Shown here: in pieces, positions 17,169 through 25,661 of the stretch
Layout: every line of letters starts with the position of its first letter
How positions within the stretch are numbered: the stretch's first letter is position 1
Source: Amycolatopsis saalfeldensis
GTDB lineage: Bacteria > Actinomycetota > Actinomycetes > Mycobacteriales > Pseudonocardiaceae
DNA: 64,000 bases
Assembly (NCBI RefSeq): GCF_900110575.1
Contig: NZ_FOEF01000026.1
Location: 1-64,000 of the forward strand
Direction of reading: 5' to 3'
Made by a program: the position numbers and the translations under genes
The notes under the pieces: generated by a model
Seen by the model: only the letters and a program-made list of their open reading frames with translations
Databases searched by the model: none
Told to the model about the DNA's origin: nothing

Positions 17169-18569
17169 GTGGAACAGGCGACCACCACAGCCCGGGACGT
17201 TGCGGCGTCCTCGGCCCCGGCGCGGCAGGGACGGCCCGGCCTCGCGCTCGCCGCCGTCTGCCTCGGTTTCTTCATGATCCTGCTCGACGGCAGCGCGCTG
17301 AACATCGCGTTGCCCGCGGTCCAGCAGGAGATGCACGGCTCGATCAGCGCCCTGCAATGGGTCGTCAACATCTACACGATCCCGCTGGCCAGCGTGCTGC
17401 TCACGGCGGGCAACATCAGTGACCGCTGGGGCGCGCGGAGGCTGTTCATCTGGTCGCTGGTGTTCTTCACCGGCGCCTCGCTGCTGTGCGCGCTGAGCTC
17501 GTCGCTCGGCTTTCTGGTCGGGGCGCGGGCACTGCAGGGCGTCGCGGCCGGCGGGCTGCTGCCGACGACGCTGGCGATCATCGCCCGCACCTACCCGGAC
17601 CCGGTCGAGCGCGCCAAAGCGATCACGCTCTGGGGCGCGACCGGCGGGCTCGCGCTGGTCGCCGGGCCGATCGGCGGCGGTGTGCTCACCGAGCTGCTGG
17701 GCTGGCGCTCGATCTTCCTGATCAACGTGCCGGTCGGGCTCGTCACGATCTTCCTGACGGTCCGGTACGCGAGCGAAACCCAGACCCGCGCGGCGAAGTC
17801 GCTCGACCTCGCCGGGCAGATCGTCGGCGTGATCGCGCTCAGCTCACTGGTCGCGGCGCTGATCGAAGGCGGCGCGCTCGGCTGGTCGGCACCGCTGACC
17901 CTTGGCCTGGTCGCGCTCGCGGTGCTCGGGATCGCGGCGTTCTTCGTCATCGAAAAGCGCAGCAGCCACCCGATGCTGCCGTTGGCGATCTTCCGGCGGC
18001 ACGCATTCACGGCGTCCATCACGAACGGCTTCGCGTTCCAGTTCGGTGGTTACGGCATGCAGTTCATGCTGGCGATCTTCGTGCAGGAGCACTGGCACCT
18101 GACCGCGGCGCAGACCGGGGTGCTGTTCCTGCCGTTCTCGATCAGCTGGGTGTTCGGCACGATCGTGCTCGCCCGGCGGCTGGTTTCGCGGGGCCCGCGG
18201 TGGCTGCTGTGGACCGGAGCGACGGCGTCGCTGATCGGCGCGCTGCTGGTGCTGGGGATTTCGGACGAGTCGACGTGGCCACTGCTGGCCGTCGGCACGG
18301 CGTTCGTCGGCCTGGGCTGCGGTGTCTTCTCGCCGAGTCTGAACGCGGCGGCGCTGCTCTCGATCGACCCGAACTTCACCGGACTCGGCTCGGGTGTGCT
18401 CAACACGGCCCGGCAGATCGGGATGGCGGTCGGGGTCGCGCTGCTCGGCGCGTTCGTCGCGATCCAGGACACGCTGCTGGGCACGCGGCTCGGGATGGCG
18501 CTGGTGGCGGTGTGCTTCCTGACGATCGTGGTCCTGAGCGTCCGGTACGTCCCGCGCAAGGAACGCTGA
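17169..18569 (+). CDS. MFS drug exporter, DHA2 (EmrB/QacA) type
   Basis: A 466-residue integral membrane protein with about 14 hydrophobic segments. The first helix holds the DHA2 hallmark LDGSALNIALPAVQ near residue 40, and NISDRWGARRLF (motif A) follows between helices 2 and 3. It would export hydrophobic compounds in exchange for protons. The GTG start at 17169 is preceded by AAGGAG. It was probably repressed by the divergent TetR gene, now headless, so it may be expressed constitutively. Confidence 0.88.
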   Translation: MEQATTTARDVAASSAPARQGRPGLALAAVCLGFFMILLDGSALNIALPAVQQEMHGSISALQWVVNIYTIPLASVLLTAGNISDRWGARRLFIWSLVFFTGASLLCALSSSLGFLVGARALQGVAAGGLLPTTLAIIARTYPDPVERAKAITLWGATGGLALVAGPIGGGVLTELLGWRSIFLINVPVGLVTIFLTVRYASETQTRAAKSLDLAGQIVGVIALSSLVAALIEGGALGWSAPLTLGLVALAVLGIAAFFVIEKRSSHPMLPLAIFRRHAFTASITNGFAFQFGGYGMQFMLAIFVQEHWHLTAAQTGVLFLPFSISWVFGTIVLARRLVSRGPRWLLWTGATASLIGALLVLGISDESTWPLLAVGTAFVGLGCGVFSPSLNAAALLSIDPNFTGLGSGVLNTARQIGMAVGVALLGAFVAIQDTLLGTRLGMALVAVCFLTIVVLSVRYVPRKER

Positions 18570-18599
18570 GCCGCCCCCTCCCTCGGCTCACGCAGTTCT

Positions 18600-18960
18600 C
18601 AAGCCTCTGAAGGCCACCATGAGGGACCTAGCCTTGATCTTGCGTGCGACCAGCAAACTGGAGGTGACCGTGTTGAGGTGATCTCTGGTTGTCAGCTCGT
18701 CGTTGCTTGCCGGCGTGAGTCCGGTCCGGGTAGCTGTCAGGAGGCCCGGTAGCAGACTGGCGGCTTCGTGGGGAAACCTGCGGTCGAAGCCCAGTGTCGA
18801 ATGCCCTTCAAGGGGGAGCGACTGAGCGGTCCGTAGCATGAAGCGAAGCCTGCGGCGTCGTTAGAGTTCCCGCCCCTCGTGAGTGGGGTGCAGGGAGTGC
18901 CGAGCCCCCGTTAACAGGGGTGAGGCCCTCCCCGGCCCGGCCGTGGGCGAGGTACTCCAA
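18600..18960. mobile_element. Possible group II intron 5' remnant (structured RNA segment)
   Basis: This stretch has no convincing gene. It contains several stacked hairpins, for example CCCCTCGTGAGTGGGG and CCCCCGTTAACAGGGG, and a purine-rich run with GAGCGACTGAGCGGTCCGTAG. From memory, very similar sequence precedes group II intron reverse transcriptases in actinomycetes and yields a spurious antisense ORF, here 18588-18839 on the minus strand. No reverse transcriptase and no domain V are present, so if correct it is a fragment. This identification is recollection, not search. Confidence 0.4.
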
Positions 18961-18965
18961 TTCTG

Positions 18966-18997
18966 CTTCAGCTACCCACCGGTAGCTGAAGTTTTTT
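18966..18997 (+). terminator. Rho-independent terminator
   Basis: A perfect 11-bp stem (CTTCAGCTACC / GGTAGCTGAAG, loop cacc) is followed by TTTTTT at 18992-18997. It is a textbook intrinsic terminator on the plus strand, placed just after the intron-like segment. Confidence 0.85.
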
Positions 18998-19026
18998 GAT
19001 AAAGCTCAAGATTCGACGGAACGAAA

Positions 19027-19070
19027 AAACCGCCCTACCTGGACCTTCAAGTCCGGTGGGCGGTGTTTCG
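19027..19070 (-). terminator. Intrinsic terminator, strongest on the minus strand
   Basis: A long imperfect stem (ACCGCCC ... GGGCGGT with an inner TGGAC/GTCC pairing) is followed on the minus strand by TTTTTT. On the plus strand the tail is only TGTTT. Together with the hairpin at 18966 it insulates the following genes from both sides. Confidence 0.65.
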
Positions 19071-19072
19071 TC

Positions 19073-19534
19073 ATGGTGGACCTTGGGGGAGCTTATTACA
19101 ACCCGAAAGACCAGGTCAGGGCCCTGGTACAGCTCCGCGAGAAGCTTCCCAGCCTCGATACGCCCGAGCCGACGTCGATCAAGCGCGACCGACCTCGCCG
19201 TGTCCGGCAACTCGGCTTCGAACAAGTCGAGCAGCTGATCGCCGACTACCGGTCCGGCGCGACGGTCTACGAACTCGGTGACCGGTTCGACATCGAACGG
19301 CGAACGGTCAGCGACATCCTCCACCGGCACGGCGTGCCGATGCGCCGCCGCGGACTCACGCCTGACCAGGTCGACGACGCCATCCACCTCTACAACCTCG
19401 GCTGGTCACTGGCCCGAGTCGGCGACCACCTCGGCGTCAACCACACCACCGTGCTGAACAAACTGCGCGAACGCGGCATCCCCACCCGCGACACCCACGG
19501 CCGTCCGCGCGTCGAAGCAGGTGATGCTCGATGA
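19073..19534 (+). CDS. Helix-turn-helix protein of integrative-element type
   Basis: A 153-residue protein with two helix-turn-helix segments: residues about 48-82 (LIADYRSGATVYELGDRFDIERRTVSDIL region) and about 97-133 (LYNLGWSLARVGDHLGVNHTTVLNKL region). Both resemble resolvase/Hin-type C-terminal HTH repeats without a catalytic domain. It overlaps the next gene by ATGA. Similar small HTH proteins accompany actinomycete integrative conjugative elements, so it may be a DNA-binding accessory protein. The exact role is unknown. Confidence 0.65.
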   Translation: MVDLGGAYYNPKDQVRALVQLREKLPSLDTPEPTSIKRDRPRRVRQLGFEQVEQLIADYRSGATVYELGDRFDIERRTVSDILHRHGVPMRRRGLTPDQVDDAIHLYNLGWSLARVGDHLGVNHTTVLNKLRERGIPTRDTHGRPRVEAGDAR

Positions 19535-20325
19535 CACCGCGTACAGCTATGTCGACGCGATCAGGTTCGGACGGGGCTGCTGTTGTTCAGGCCGTCACCG
19601 TGATCATGGGCGTGGTCGTCGGCCTCACATTTCTCTTCGGCTTCGGCAACGTCCTCAACCTCGCACTTCGGCTCGGCGTGCCCGTCTGGGTTGCTCCACT
19701 CGTCGCACCCGCTGTTGACCTCTCGATCCTCGGGCTCCTGCTCGGCACCCGACACCTGGCGCTGGCTGGCGCACCCGCAGAACAGCTACGGCCAGCCCGC
19801 CGGCTGCTGATCTTCGCCAGCGTGGTCACGCTGGCCTTGAACGTCGCCGATCCGATCGTCGCGGGCGAGTACGGCAAGGCGGCGTTCGACGCAGTAGGCC
19901 CGCTCTTGCTGATCGGCTGGGCCGAAGTGGGCCCAGGGCTGCTGCAGGCGATGTCTGCTTCTCGCTTTGACGAGTTGATACAAGGGAGTGAGTTGCCTGC
20001 ACCTACTACCGGTTCAGTCACTCGGGTTGCAGACGACGAAGCGGGTGAGAACGCCGCGCGGCACGCACAGGAGACCGTGCCGCCTGAAGGATCTGCCACT
20101 CGTGAAGCCAGCATGATGATTGACGACGATCTGCTGGAGCGGGCGAGGCAGGAGGACACCTATCACTGGGCAGAGCACCGGCGGCCGATCTCCGCTGACA
20201 CGCTCAGGAAGCGACTTCGCGTCGGCGCGGCGCGGTCCCGGATGCTGGTGTCCATGATCCGGGCCAGCCGGTCCGCGCAGGCCGAGCCCCATTCCGAGGA
20301 TCTACGCGACTTTGCGCTGTCCTGA
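19531..20325 (+). CDS. DUF2637/SpdB-like membrane protein of a conjugative element
   Basis: A 264-residue protein. Four hydrophobic segments lie in residues about 18-125 (including TVIMGVVVGLTFLFGFGNVLN and VAPAVDLSILGLLLG), followed by a soluble, charged C-terminal part with an HTH-like end (ADTLRKRLRVGAARSRMLVSMIR). This layout matches spread (Spd) or DUF2637 proteins encoded by actinomycete integrative and conjugative elements. No integrase, excisionase or TraB is present nearby, so this is probably a remnant. The start overlaps the previous stop (ATGA). Confidence 0.65.
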   Translation: MTPRTAMSTRSGSDGAAVVQAVTVIMGVVVGLTFLFGFGNVLNLALRLGVPVWVAPLVAPAVDLSILGLLLGTRHLALAGAPAEQLRPARRLLIFASVVTLALNVADPIVAGEYGKAAFDAVGPLLLIGWAEVGPGLLQAMSASRFDELIQGSELPAPTTGSVTRVADDEAGENAARHAQETVPPEGSATREASMMIDDDLLERARQEDTYHWAEHRRPISADTLRKRLRVGAARSRMLVSMIRASRSAQAEPHSEDLRDFALS

Positions 20326-20424
20326 CCACCTAGAGCGTGCCCGGCATGCGCTTCGTGCGTTGTGTCGAGTTCGGCCGTAGCTGCTCGTCCTCGGGGTGCA
20401 AGCACCTCATAGAAGGGATCAGGG

Positions 20425-21012
20425 ATGGACACGATTGAGTTGTATCGGCGGGCACAGGACGGGTTCGACGCGGTGCTGGCCGATGTCCGCCCGGACCAGT
20501 GGGATGCGCCGTCGGCGTGCGCCGAATGGACGGTGCGGGACGTGGCCGGGCACGTGATCTGGGGTCAACATCAGATGCGGTCGTGGGCGACCGGCGAGGA
20601 CTACACCGAACGGGCCGGTGCCCCAGGGGCGCCGCGTCCGGCGGTGATGTCCGGCGAGGACCCGGTGACGACGTGGCGGGCGGCGCGCGAGGCGTCGGTG
20701 GCAACGATGACCGAGGAGACGCTGGCCAGGCTGACGTCGATCGCCGGAATCGGCGATGTCCCGCTCGCGGCGGTGGTCACTTTGCTGATCACCGACCACG
20801 TCGCGCACACGTGGGACATCGGGCACGCGCTCGGCATGGACGTCCGCTTGGACCCGGCGCTGGTGGCGGTGGCGTTCGACTGGGCGCGGGCGAACATGGT
20901 CCGCCGGCCGGGGTTCTTCGGGCCGGAACTCGCGCCGCCTGCCGGTGCTGATGAGCAGACGCGGATGCTGGCGTTCCTCGGGCGAGCAGCGTGGCAGCCG
21001 GTACCGGCGTGA
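20425..21012 (+). CDS. TIGR03086-type mycothiol-dependent/DinB-like protein
   Basis: A 195-residue DinB-superfamily four-helix protein. The N-terminal mycothiol-dependent maleylpyruvate isomerase-like region has CAEWTVRDVAGHVIWG, and a second metal-binding cluster is LLITDHVAHTWDIGHALG near residue 120. The histidines would bind one divalent metal. Such proteins use mycothiol or act as metal-dependent transferases; the reaction here is unknown. It stands alone and ends at a hairpin shared with the convergent VOC gene. Confidence 0.75.
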   Translation: MDTIELYRRAQDGFDAVLADVRPDQWDAPSACAEWTVRDVAGHVIWGQHQMRSWATGEDYTERAGAPGAPRPAVMSGEDPVTTWRAAREASVATMTEETLARLTSIAGIGDVPLAAVVTLLITDHVAHTWDIGHALGMDVRLDPALVAVAFDWARANMVRRPGFFGPELAPPAGADEQTRMLAFLGRAAWQPVPA

Positions 21013-21013
21013 G

Positions 21014-21061
21014 AACCCCGGCGTGGGAGGACCCGGCAGCGGCTTCCTCCCACACCGGGTT
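21014..21061. terminator. Hairpin between convergent genes
   Basis: Arms 21014-21031 and 21045-21061 pair over about 16 bp with a small bulge and one mismatch (GTGGGAGGA against TCCTCCCAC at the core). It lies exactly between the convergent stops at 21012 and 21064. Confidence 0.55.
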
Positions 21062-21063
21062 GA

Positions 21064-21405
21064 TCACTCCTGCGGGGCGGGTTCGTAGAGGCTGAACGGG
21101 GTGCCCTGGTCGTCGTGGCAGTGCGTGATCCGGCCGACACCGGGGACGGCCTGGACGTTCTCGCCGGTGCCGCCGAGCTCGTGGATGCGCTTGACCGAGG
21201 CGTCGATGTCGTCGGTGGCGAAGTAGACCCGCGGGTGCGTGAAGCCGTCCTCGCGCGGAGCGATCGCACCCGCGGGCCCATTGTCGATCACGTGGTAGTC
21301 GCCGCCGAACTCGCTGGTACCCCAGCCGAACAGGCCGCTGTAGAAGGCGCGGGCCTTGGCGGTGTCGGCGGCGGGCAGTTCGACCCAGTTGATCTGTCCA
21401 GGCAT
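21064..21405 (-). CDS. VOC-family (glyoxalase/bleomycin resistance fold) protein
   Basis: A 113-residue protein with the VOC fold: INWVELPAADTAKARAFYSGLFGW is the classic first beta-alpha unit, followed by GPAGAI and a second repeat ending in SLYEPAP. Such proteins bind metal and a small molecule; the substrate is unknown. The ATG at 21405 has GGAAGGAC upstream. It lies after the ECF42-AhpD genes on the same strand and could be the distal gene of that operon, with an 80-bp gap. Confidence 0.8.
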   Translation of the reverse strand: MPGQINWVELPAADTAKARAFYSGLFGWGTSEFGGDYHVIDNGPAGAIAPREDGFTHPRVYFATDDIDASVKRIHELGGTGENVQAVPGVGRITHCHDDQGTPFSLYEPAPQE

Positions 21406-21484
21406 GATCGGTCCTTCCGGTGATTTCGTCGGTTGACGCACCGGAGGACGAACAGAGACCGTCGTTCTCGACAGGCAGCCCGCT

Positions 21485-22354
21485 TCAACCCGAAATGGCG
21501 TGCCGGCCGGCATCGTAGGTGCGCAACGCAGCGCCGACCGCGGCGGCGACGGTGACCTCGAAGATCTCGTCTTCGGCGGGCCCGGCGGCGATCAGGCGGG
21601 CGATGTCGGCCTTGGCCACCTTGTACGACGCGTCGCGGACGGTCTCGGCGTAGGACCGCCACAGCTCGGGAACCGTGTCGCCGGTCGCCGCGGCCGTACG
21701 CAGGACAGAGGCGGTGGTGGCGGACGCGTTCAGCACGGCGTGACGAAGGTTTTCCACGACATCGCCGTGGTCGGTGCGGTCGCCGCCGGCGAGCAGGAAG
21801 CCGGGGAACCGGTAGCCGAACCGGTGCAGCGCGCGAGTGCCACTGTGCAGCTGCCCGTCGCGCAGTTCGAAACCGAAGGTGTTGGCCAGGCGGTTGATCA
21901 CGTTCCACACGAGCTGGACGTGCAGCGCCTCCACTACCGCCTGCTCGGGCAGGCCGGCGATACCAGTGGCGTCGACGTGATCCGAGTCGAGGTTCACGGC
22001 GTCGAGAAACTCGCGGACCTGGTGGACTTCGGGGCGGGCCGAGGTGGGATTGTCCGGGTCGATTTCGCCGTGGCCGGCGATGCGGGTGAGCTCGGCGTGG
22101 GTGTCGATGCAGAACGGACACTGGTGCAGCTGTGCGGTGCAGATCGCTAGGTACTCGCGTTCGCCGGCCGTCCAGTACGAGGGCCCGCGCATCGCGTCGG
22201 CTGTCAGCTCCAGCAGCGGGCGGGTGAGGAAATCCGGCCGGTAGAGCAGCATCTTCACGATATCCGGACTCTCCACACGCGACAGAGTGGAAGTAGCCGC
22301 GAGGAACAGCTTCGCGCGACGGCGGTGTCCGTTGTCGAGGATGGACAGTCTCAT
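21485..22354 (-). CDS. AhpD-like carboxymuconolactone decarboxylase-family protein
   Basis: A 289-residue helical protein with the AhpD-type redox motif QCPFCIDTHAEL (CxxC followed by His) near residue 77, which supports peroxidase or alkylhydroperoxidase-type thiol chemistry. A long C-terminal helical extension follows. It overlaps the sigma factor gene by ATGA, so its translation depends on that gene. The grouping with a sigma factor and a YCII protein is typical of ECF42 loci. Confidence 0.78.
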   Translation of the reverse strand: MRLSILDNGHRRRAKLFLAATSTLSRVESPDIVKMLLYRPDFLTRPLLELTADAMRGPSYWTAGEREYLAICTAQLHQCPFCIDTHAELTRIAGHGEIDPDNPTSARPEVHQVREFLDAVNLDSDHVDATGIAGLPEQAVVEALHVQLVWNVINRLANTFGFELRDGQLHSGTRALHRFGYRFPGFLLAGGDRTDHGDVVENLRHAVLNASATTASVLRTAAATGDTVPELWRSYAETVRDASYKVAKADIARLIAAGPAEDEIFEVTVAAAVGAALRTYDAGRHAISG

Positions 22355-23592
22355 AGGGACTCCGGCGTGTCGAGGGCGAGCAGGCGGGCGGCGAGGAACC
22401 GCCGGTCGGCAGGGTTGGTGGCAAGCTCGTGCGCTCGCCGATACGCGACGGCGGCGTCCTCGGTCCGGTCGAGCTGGCGCAGCAGGTCGGCGCGGGCGGC
22501 GTGGAGCAGGTGGTAGCGGTCGAGCCCGTCGATCCGGTCGATCAGCGCCAGTCCCTCGGCCGGGGTGGTGGACATGGCCACGGCGACCGCGTGGTTCAGC
22601 GCCACCACCGGCGACGGCGCCACCGCGAGCAGTTCGGTGTAGAGGGCGGCGATGCGCGGCCAGTCCGTCCGGTCGGCCGAGGGGGCTTGGGCGTGCAGCG
22701 CGGCGATCGCGGCCTGCAGCTGGTACGGCCCGGGTGCCCCCAACCGCAGTGCCCGATCCAGCAGCCCGGCGGCTTCGGTGATTTCGGCGTGGTCCCAGCG
22801 GGCACGGTTCTGGTCCTGCAACAGCACGACGTCGCCTGCCTGGTCGTAGCGGGCGGCGGCGCGAGAGTTGTGCAGCAGCAGCAATGCGACCAGCCCGAGC
22901 GCTTCGGGTTCGTCCGGCATGAGAGTGGCGATGAGCTTGGCGAGCCGGATCGCCTCCTGCCGCAGGGCGTCGTGCTCGGGCTTGCCGGGAGCGGTGGTGT
23001 AGCCCTGAGTGAAGATCAGGTACACCACGGCGAGGACGCCGGAGAGCCGCTCGGGCAGCAGATGATCGGCGGGGACGTCCAGGGCGATGCCGGCGTCGCG
23101 GATCTTCCGTTTCGCCCGCACCAGGCGCTGGGCAAGGGTGGGCTCGCTGACCAGGAACGTCCGGGCGATCTGCCCGGCGGTCAGCCCGGCCACGGCCTGC
23201 AGGGTCAGCGCGACCCGCGCGTCCTCGGCCAGGGCCGGGTGGCAGCAGGTGAAGATCAGGCTCAGCCGCTCGTCACCCACGCTGAGCAGGCTTTCCTCGC
23301 CGAAATCCATGGTCACCGCCTCCGATGGGTCACGGAGCTGGGCGAACTTCTCCCGGCCGAGCCGGGCCCGCCGGAGCCGGTCGATCGCGCAGTTGCGGGC
23401 CGCGGTCAGCAGCCACGCGACCGGGTCGTCGGGCACTATGTCGCCCCACTTTCGTAGCGCCAGCGCACAGGCGTCCTGCAGCGCGTCCTCGGCCAGCTCG
23501 AAGTCGCCCAGAACGCGGATCAGCGCGGCGAGCATTCGGGCCTGGTGCTCGCGGTAGACCCGCTCCACCGCCGCCGCGGGTGAGACCGTCAT
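22351..23592 (-). CDS. ECF42-type RNA polymerase sigma factor
   Basis: A 413-residue sigma-70-related protein. The N-terminal sigma region 2 shows LAEDALQDACALALRKW and region 4 shows GLTAGQIARTFLVSEPTLAQRLVRAKRKIRDA. A long C-terminal helical, tetratricopeptide-like extension (about residues 180-413) is the hallmark of the ECF42 group, which lacks an anti-sigma factor and is coupled to DGPF/YCII proteins. The YCII gene lies 7 bp upstream in the same operon, confirming the group. The signal is unknown. Confidence 0.88.
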   Translation of the reverse strand: MTVSPAAAVERVYREHQARMLAALIRVLGDFELAEDALQDACALALRKWGDIVPDDPVAWLLTAARNCAIDRLRRARLGREKFAQLRDPSEAVTMDFGEESLLSVGDERLSLIFTCCHPALAEDARVALTLQAVAGLTAGQIARTFLVSEPTLAQRLVRAKRKIRDAGIALDVPADHLLPERLSGVLAVVYLIFTQGYTTAPGKPEHDALRQEAIRLAKLIATLMPDEPEALGLVALLLLHNSRAAARYDQAGDVVLLQDQNRARWDHAEITEAAGLLDRALRLGAPGPYQLQAAIAALHAQAPSADRTDWPRIAALYTELLAVAPSPVVALNHAVAVAMSTTPAEGLALIDRIDGLDRYHLLHAARADLLRQLDRTEDAAVAYRRAHELATNPADRRFLAARLLALDTPESL

Positions 23593-23599
23593 GCCCGGC

Positions 23600-23986
23600 T
23601 CATTCGCCGGTGGACGCCAGCTCCGACGACGTGTGGTCCAGCCCAGGCACGCCGGCGATCGGCCGCACCTCGATCGAGCCTTGTTCGGCCATCGGGCACA
23701 GCGCGGCCAGTTCCAGCGCCTCGTCCAGGTTGCGGCAGTCGAGGATGTAGGCGCCGCCGAGGTGCTCGTGGGTTTCGGCGAACGGGCCGTCGGTGATCAG
23801 CGTCCGGCCGTTCCGCACGCTCACGGTGGTGGCGGTGCGCTCCGGCTGTAGCGGATGCCCCGCCACGAACACGCCGCGCCGGCGACACTCGTCGGCGAAC
23901 GCGTTCACCCTGGCCAGGGCCTCCTCGAAGCCCGGATCGCCGGGTTCGGGCCGGTCGCAGTCGTAGATCAGCAGCATGTACTGCAC
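23600..23986 (-). CDS. YCII/DGPF-domain protein
   Basis: A 128-residue protein starting MQYMLLIYD, with TDGPFAETHEHLGGAYIL (the DGPF motif) near residue 76. These YCII-fold proteins accompany ECF42 sigma factors and are thought to be their targets or partners. It is the first gene of the operon that continues with the sigma factor 7 bp downstream. Confidence 0.88.
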   Translation of the reverse strand: MQYMLLIYDCDRPEPGDPGFEEALARVNAFADECRRRGVFVAGHPLQPERTATTVSVRNGRTLITDGPFAETHEHLGGAYILDCRNLDEALELAALCPMAEQGSIEVRPIAGVPGLDHTSSELASTGE

Positions 23987-24092
23987 ATGTCCTCCGTCTC
24001 ACCTGGGTCCAGGTCGGTCGAAGAGGATGACGAACGGGCCGACCGTATCTCGACACCCCGCTCGCAGCCTCTTTCTCCGAGATCGGGACACG

Positions 24093-25145
24093 TCATGTGC
24101 GGCGGGTCAAACGCTGGGCGAGATAAGCGGCATCGTGCTGGACGAAGCCGAGGAGGGCGGAGCCGGTGGTGTGTTGCCAGGGCTGTCCGAGGACGTAGAG
24201 GCCGGTCGCTGGAGTGACGCCGCGGTGGTGGCGCAGCGCTCCGGTGTGGTCGAGAACGTTGTCGACGGTGATCCAGGTGTGGTCGCGGCGGTAGCCGGTG
24301 GCCCAGACGACGGCGTCGATCTCGACGCTGCTGCCGTCGGCGAATCCGGCGCGCCGCCGGTTGGCGCTGGTCAGACGTGGCCGGACAGTAATGTCGGCTC
24401 GGCGGAGATCGCGGTGGGACAGTCCGATGACGGTGCCTTCGCCGCGGCGCAGCCAGCGGCCCCGGCGGGAGTCCGCGGGCGCGGAGATCAGCCCGGTGAT
24501 GGTCTGCCACCAGAAGAGGTCTCGCCCGAGGATGCGTTGGGGCACGCAGGCGTTGCGGGTGCCGCTCGCGAGGGTCACGGCACCGACGCCGGGATCGGTG
24601 GCGAGTTCGGTGGCGAGCTGGAAGCCGGAGTTGCCGCCGCCGACCACGAGCACCTGCAGCCCTCGCAACGGTTCCGGGTTGCGGTAGCAGCTGCTGTGCA
24701 GTTGGAGCACCTCGGATGAGAATCCGCCTCCACAGGCCGGGGTCACCGGGATCTGGAAAGGGCCGGTGGCCACCACGACCTGCCGGGCCTGGATCACGCT
24801 CGCGGCGGTTGTGAGGGTGTTGCCGGCCGGGGTCACGGCAAGTTCGGTGACGGTGGTGCCGAGCCGGATCGGCAGGGTGAAGTGGCTGGCGTAGGTCCGC
24901 AGGTAGTCGGCGACCTGGTCCTTGGTCGGGTAGGTGTCCGGCGCGGCAGGGAAGGCGAGGCCGGGGAGTCCGGCGTACTGGGCCGGGGTGAACAGCCGCA
25001 GGGAGTCCCAGCGGGTGCGCCACATGTGTCCGACGCTGTCGGCGCCGTCGAGGATTTCGAAGTCCAGCCCGCGGGCGCGCAGGTGATAGCCAATGGCTAA
25101 GCCGGCCTGCCCGCCCCCGACCACGGCCACATCGAGGACCGTCAT
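24093..25145 (-). CDS. Flavoprotein monooxygenase-like NAD(P)/FAD oxidoreductase
   Basis: A 350-residue two-Rossmann flavoprotein. The FAD loop GGGQAGLAIG is at residues 10-19 and the NADPH loop VVGGGNSGFQLATEL is near 175. ATGYRRDHTW near residue 285 is the conserved ATG-type motif that follows the NADPH domain. The family includes CzcO-like and FMO-like oxygenases. It overlaps the MarR gene by ATGA, which suggests control by that regulator and a role in oxidising or detoxifying the compound it senses. Confidence 0.85.
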   Translation of the reverse strand: MTVLDVAVVGGGQAGLAIGYHLRARGLDFEILDGADSVGHMWRTRWDSLRLFTPAQYAGLPGLAFPAAPDTYPTKDQVADYLRTYASHFTLPIRLGTTVTELAVTPAGNTLTTAASVIQARQVVVATGPFQIPVTPACGGGFSSEVLQLHSSCYRNPEPLRGLQVLVVGGGNSGFQLATELATDPGVGAVTLASGTRNACVPQRILGRDLFWWQTITGLISAPADSRRGRWLRRGEGTVIGLSHRDLRRADITVRPRLTSANRRRAGFADGSSVEIDAVVWATGYRRDHTWITVDNVLDHTGALRHHRGVTPATGLYVLGQPWQHTTGSALLGFVQHDAAYLAQRLTRRT

Positions 25146-25588
25146 CCCGTGCCCGCCTCCCCGGAGGGGGCGACCTGCCCCAGGATCCGGTCGGCGACCC
25201 GGACGAACGCCGCCAGGTCGGTGCTCGGCAGGTCACCGAGGATCGCCTGAGCCGATTCCCGCCGGCTGGCGGTCATCCAGCGCGCGGTCTCGGCGCCCTG
25301 CGCGGTCAGGACGACCGAGGTCGCGCGGCGATCGGACGGATGCGGGCGTCGCTGGACGAATCCACCCTCCTGCAGGGCGTCCACGAGTCCGGTGACATGA
25401 CGCGGGGTGCAGCCAAGCGCTTGCGCCAGTGCGCGCTGCACGAGTGCTCCGTCGCGGGCGAGCAGATAGATCACCTCGGCGCGGCTGGTCGTCAACCCAC
25501 GCTCCGCGAGAGCCTGGCGCATCGCCTCGGCCAGCCGGGCCGCCAGCTCGAACGCCTTGTCGAAGACGTCGATCGGAGCATCGGACAC
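25142..25588 (-). CDS. MarR-family transcriptional regulator
   Basis: A 148-residue MarR protein. The winged-helix core is VQRALAQALGCTPRHVTGLVDALQEGGFVQRR, with the wing PHPSDRRATSVVLTAQG. The GTG at 25588 is chosen for its strong GGGAAGGGG box; an ATG 12 codons upstream sits in the operator region. A perfect 15-bp palindrome lies between it and the divergent methyltransferase gene. It is coupled to the flavoprotein gene downstream. Confidence 0.88.
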   Translation of the reverse strand: MSDAPIDVFDKAFELAARLAEAMRQALAERGLTTSRAEVIYLLARDGALVQRALAQALGCTPRHVTGLVDALQEGGFVQRRPHPSDRRATSVVLTAQGAETARWMTASRRESAQAILGDLPSTDLAAFVRVADRILGQVAPSGEAGTG

Positions 25589-25625
25589 GTCAACCCCTTC
25601 CCGAAAGTCGTGTCCATGGTACATA

Positions 25626-25640
25626 GTGAAGTCACTTCAC
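25626..25640. promoter_or_regulatory. Perfect palindrome, probable MarR operator
   Basis: GTGAAGTCACTTCAC is a perfect 15-bp palindrome midway between the MarR start (25588) and the methyltransferase start (25662), so one dimer could control both divergent units. Confidence 0.75.
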
Positions 25641-25661
25641 GATCTGAGGGAGGCTGGAGGC

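Noticed and set aside
18588..18839. An 83-codon minus-strand ORF in the hairpin-rich segment
   Set aside because: No ribosome-binding box and an odd composition; I recall near-identical spurious ORFs antisense to group II intron RNA. It is treated as part of that segment.
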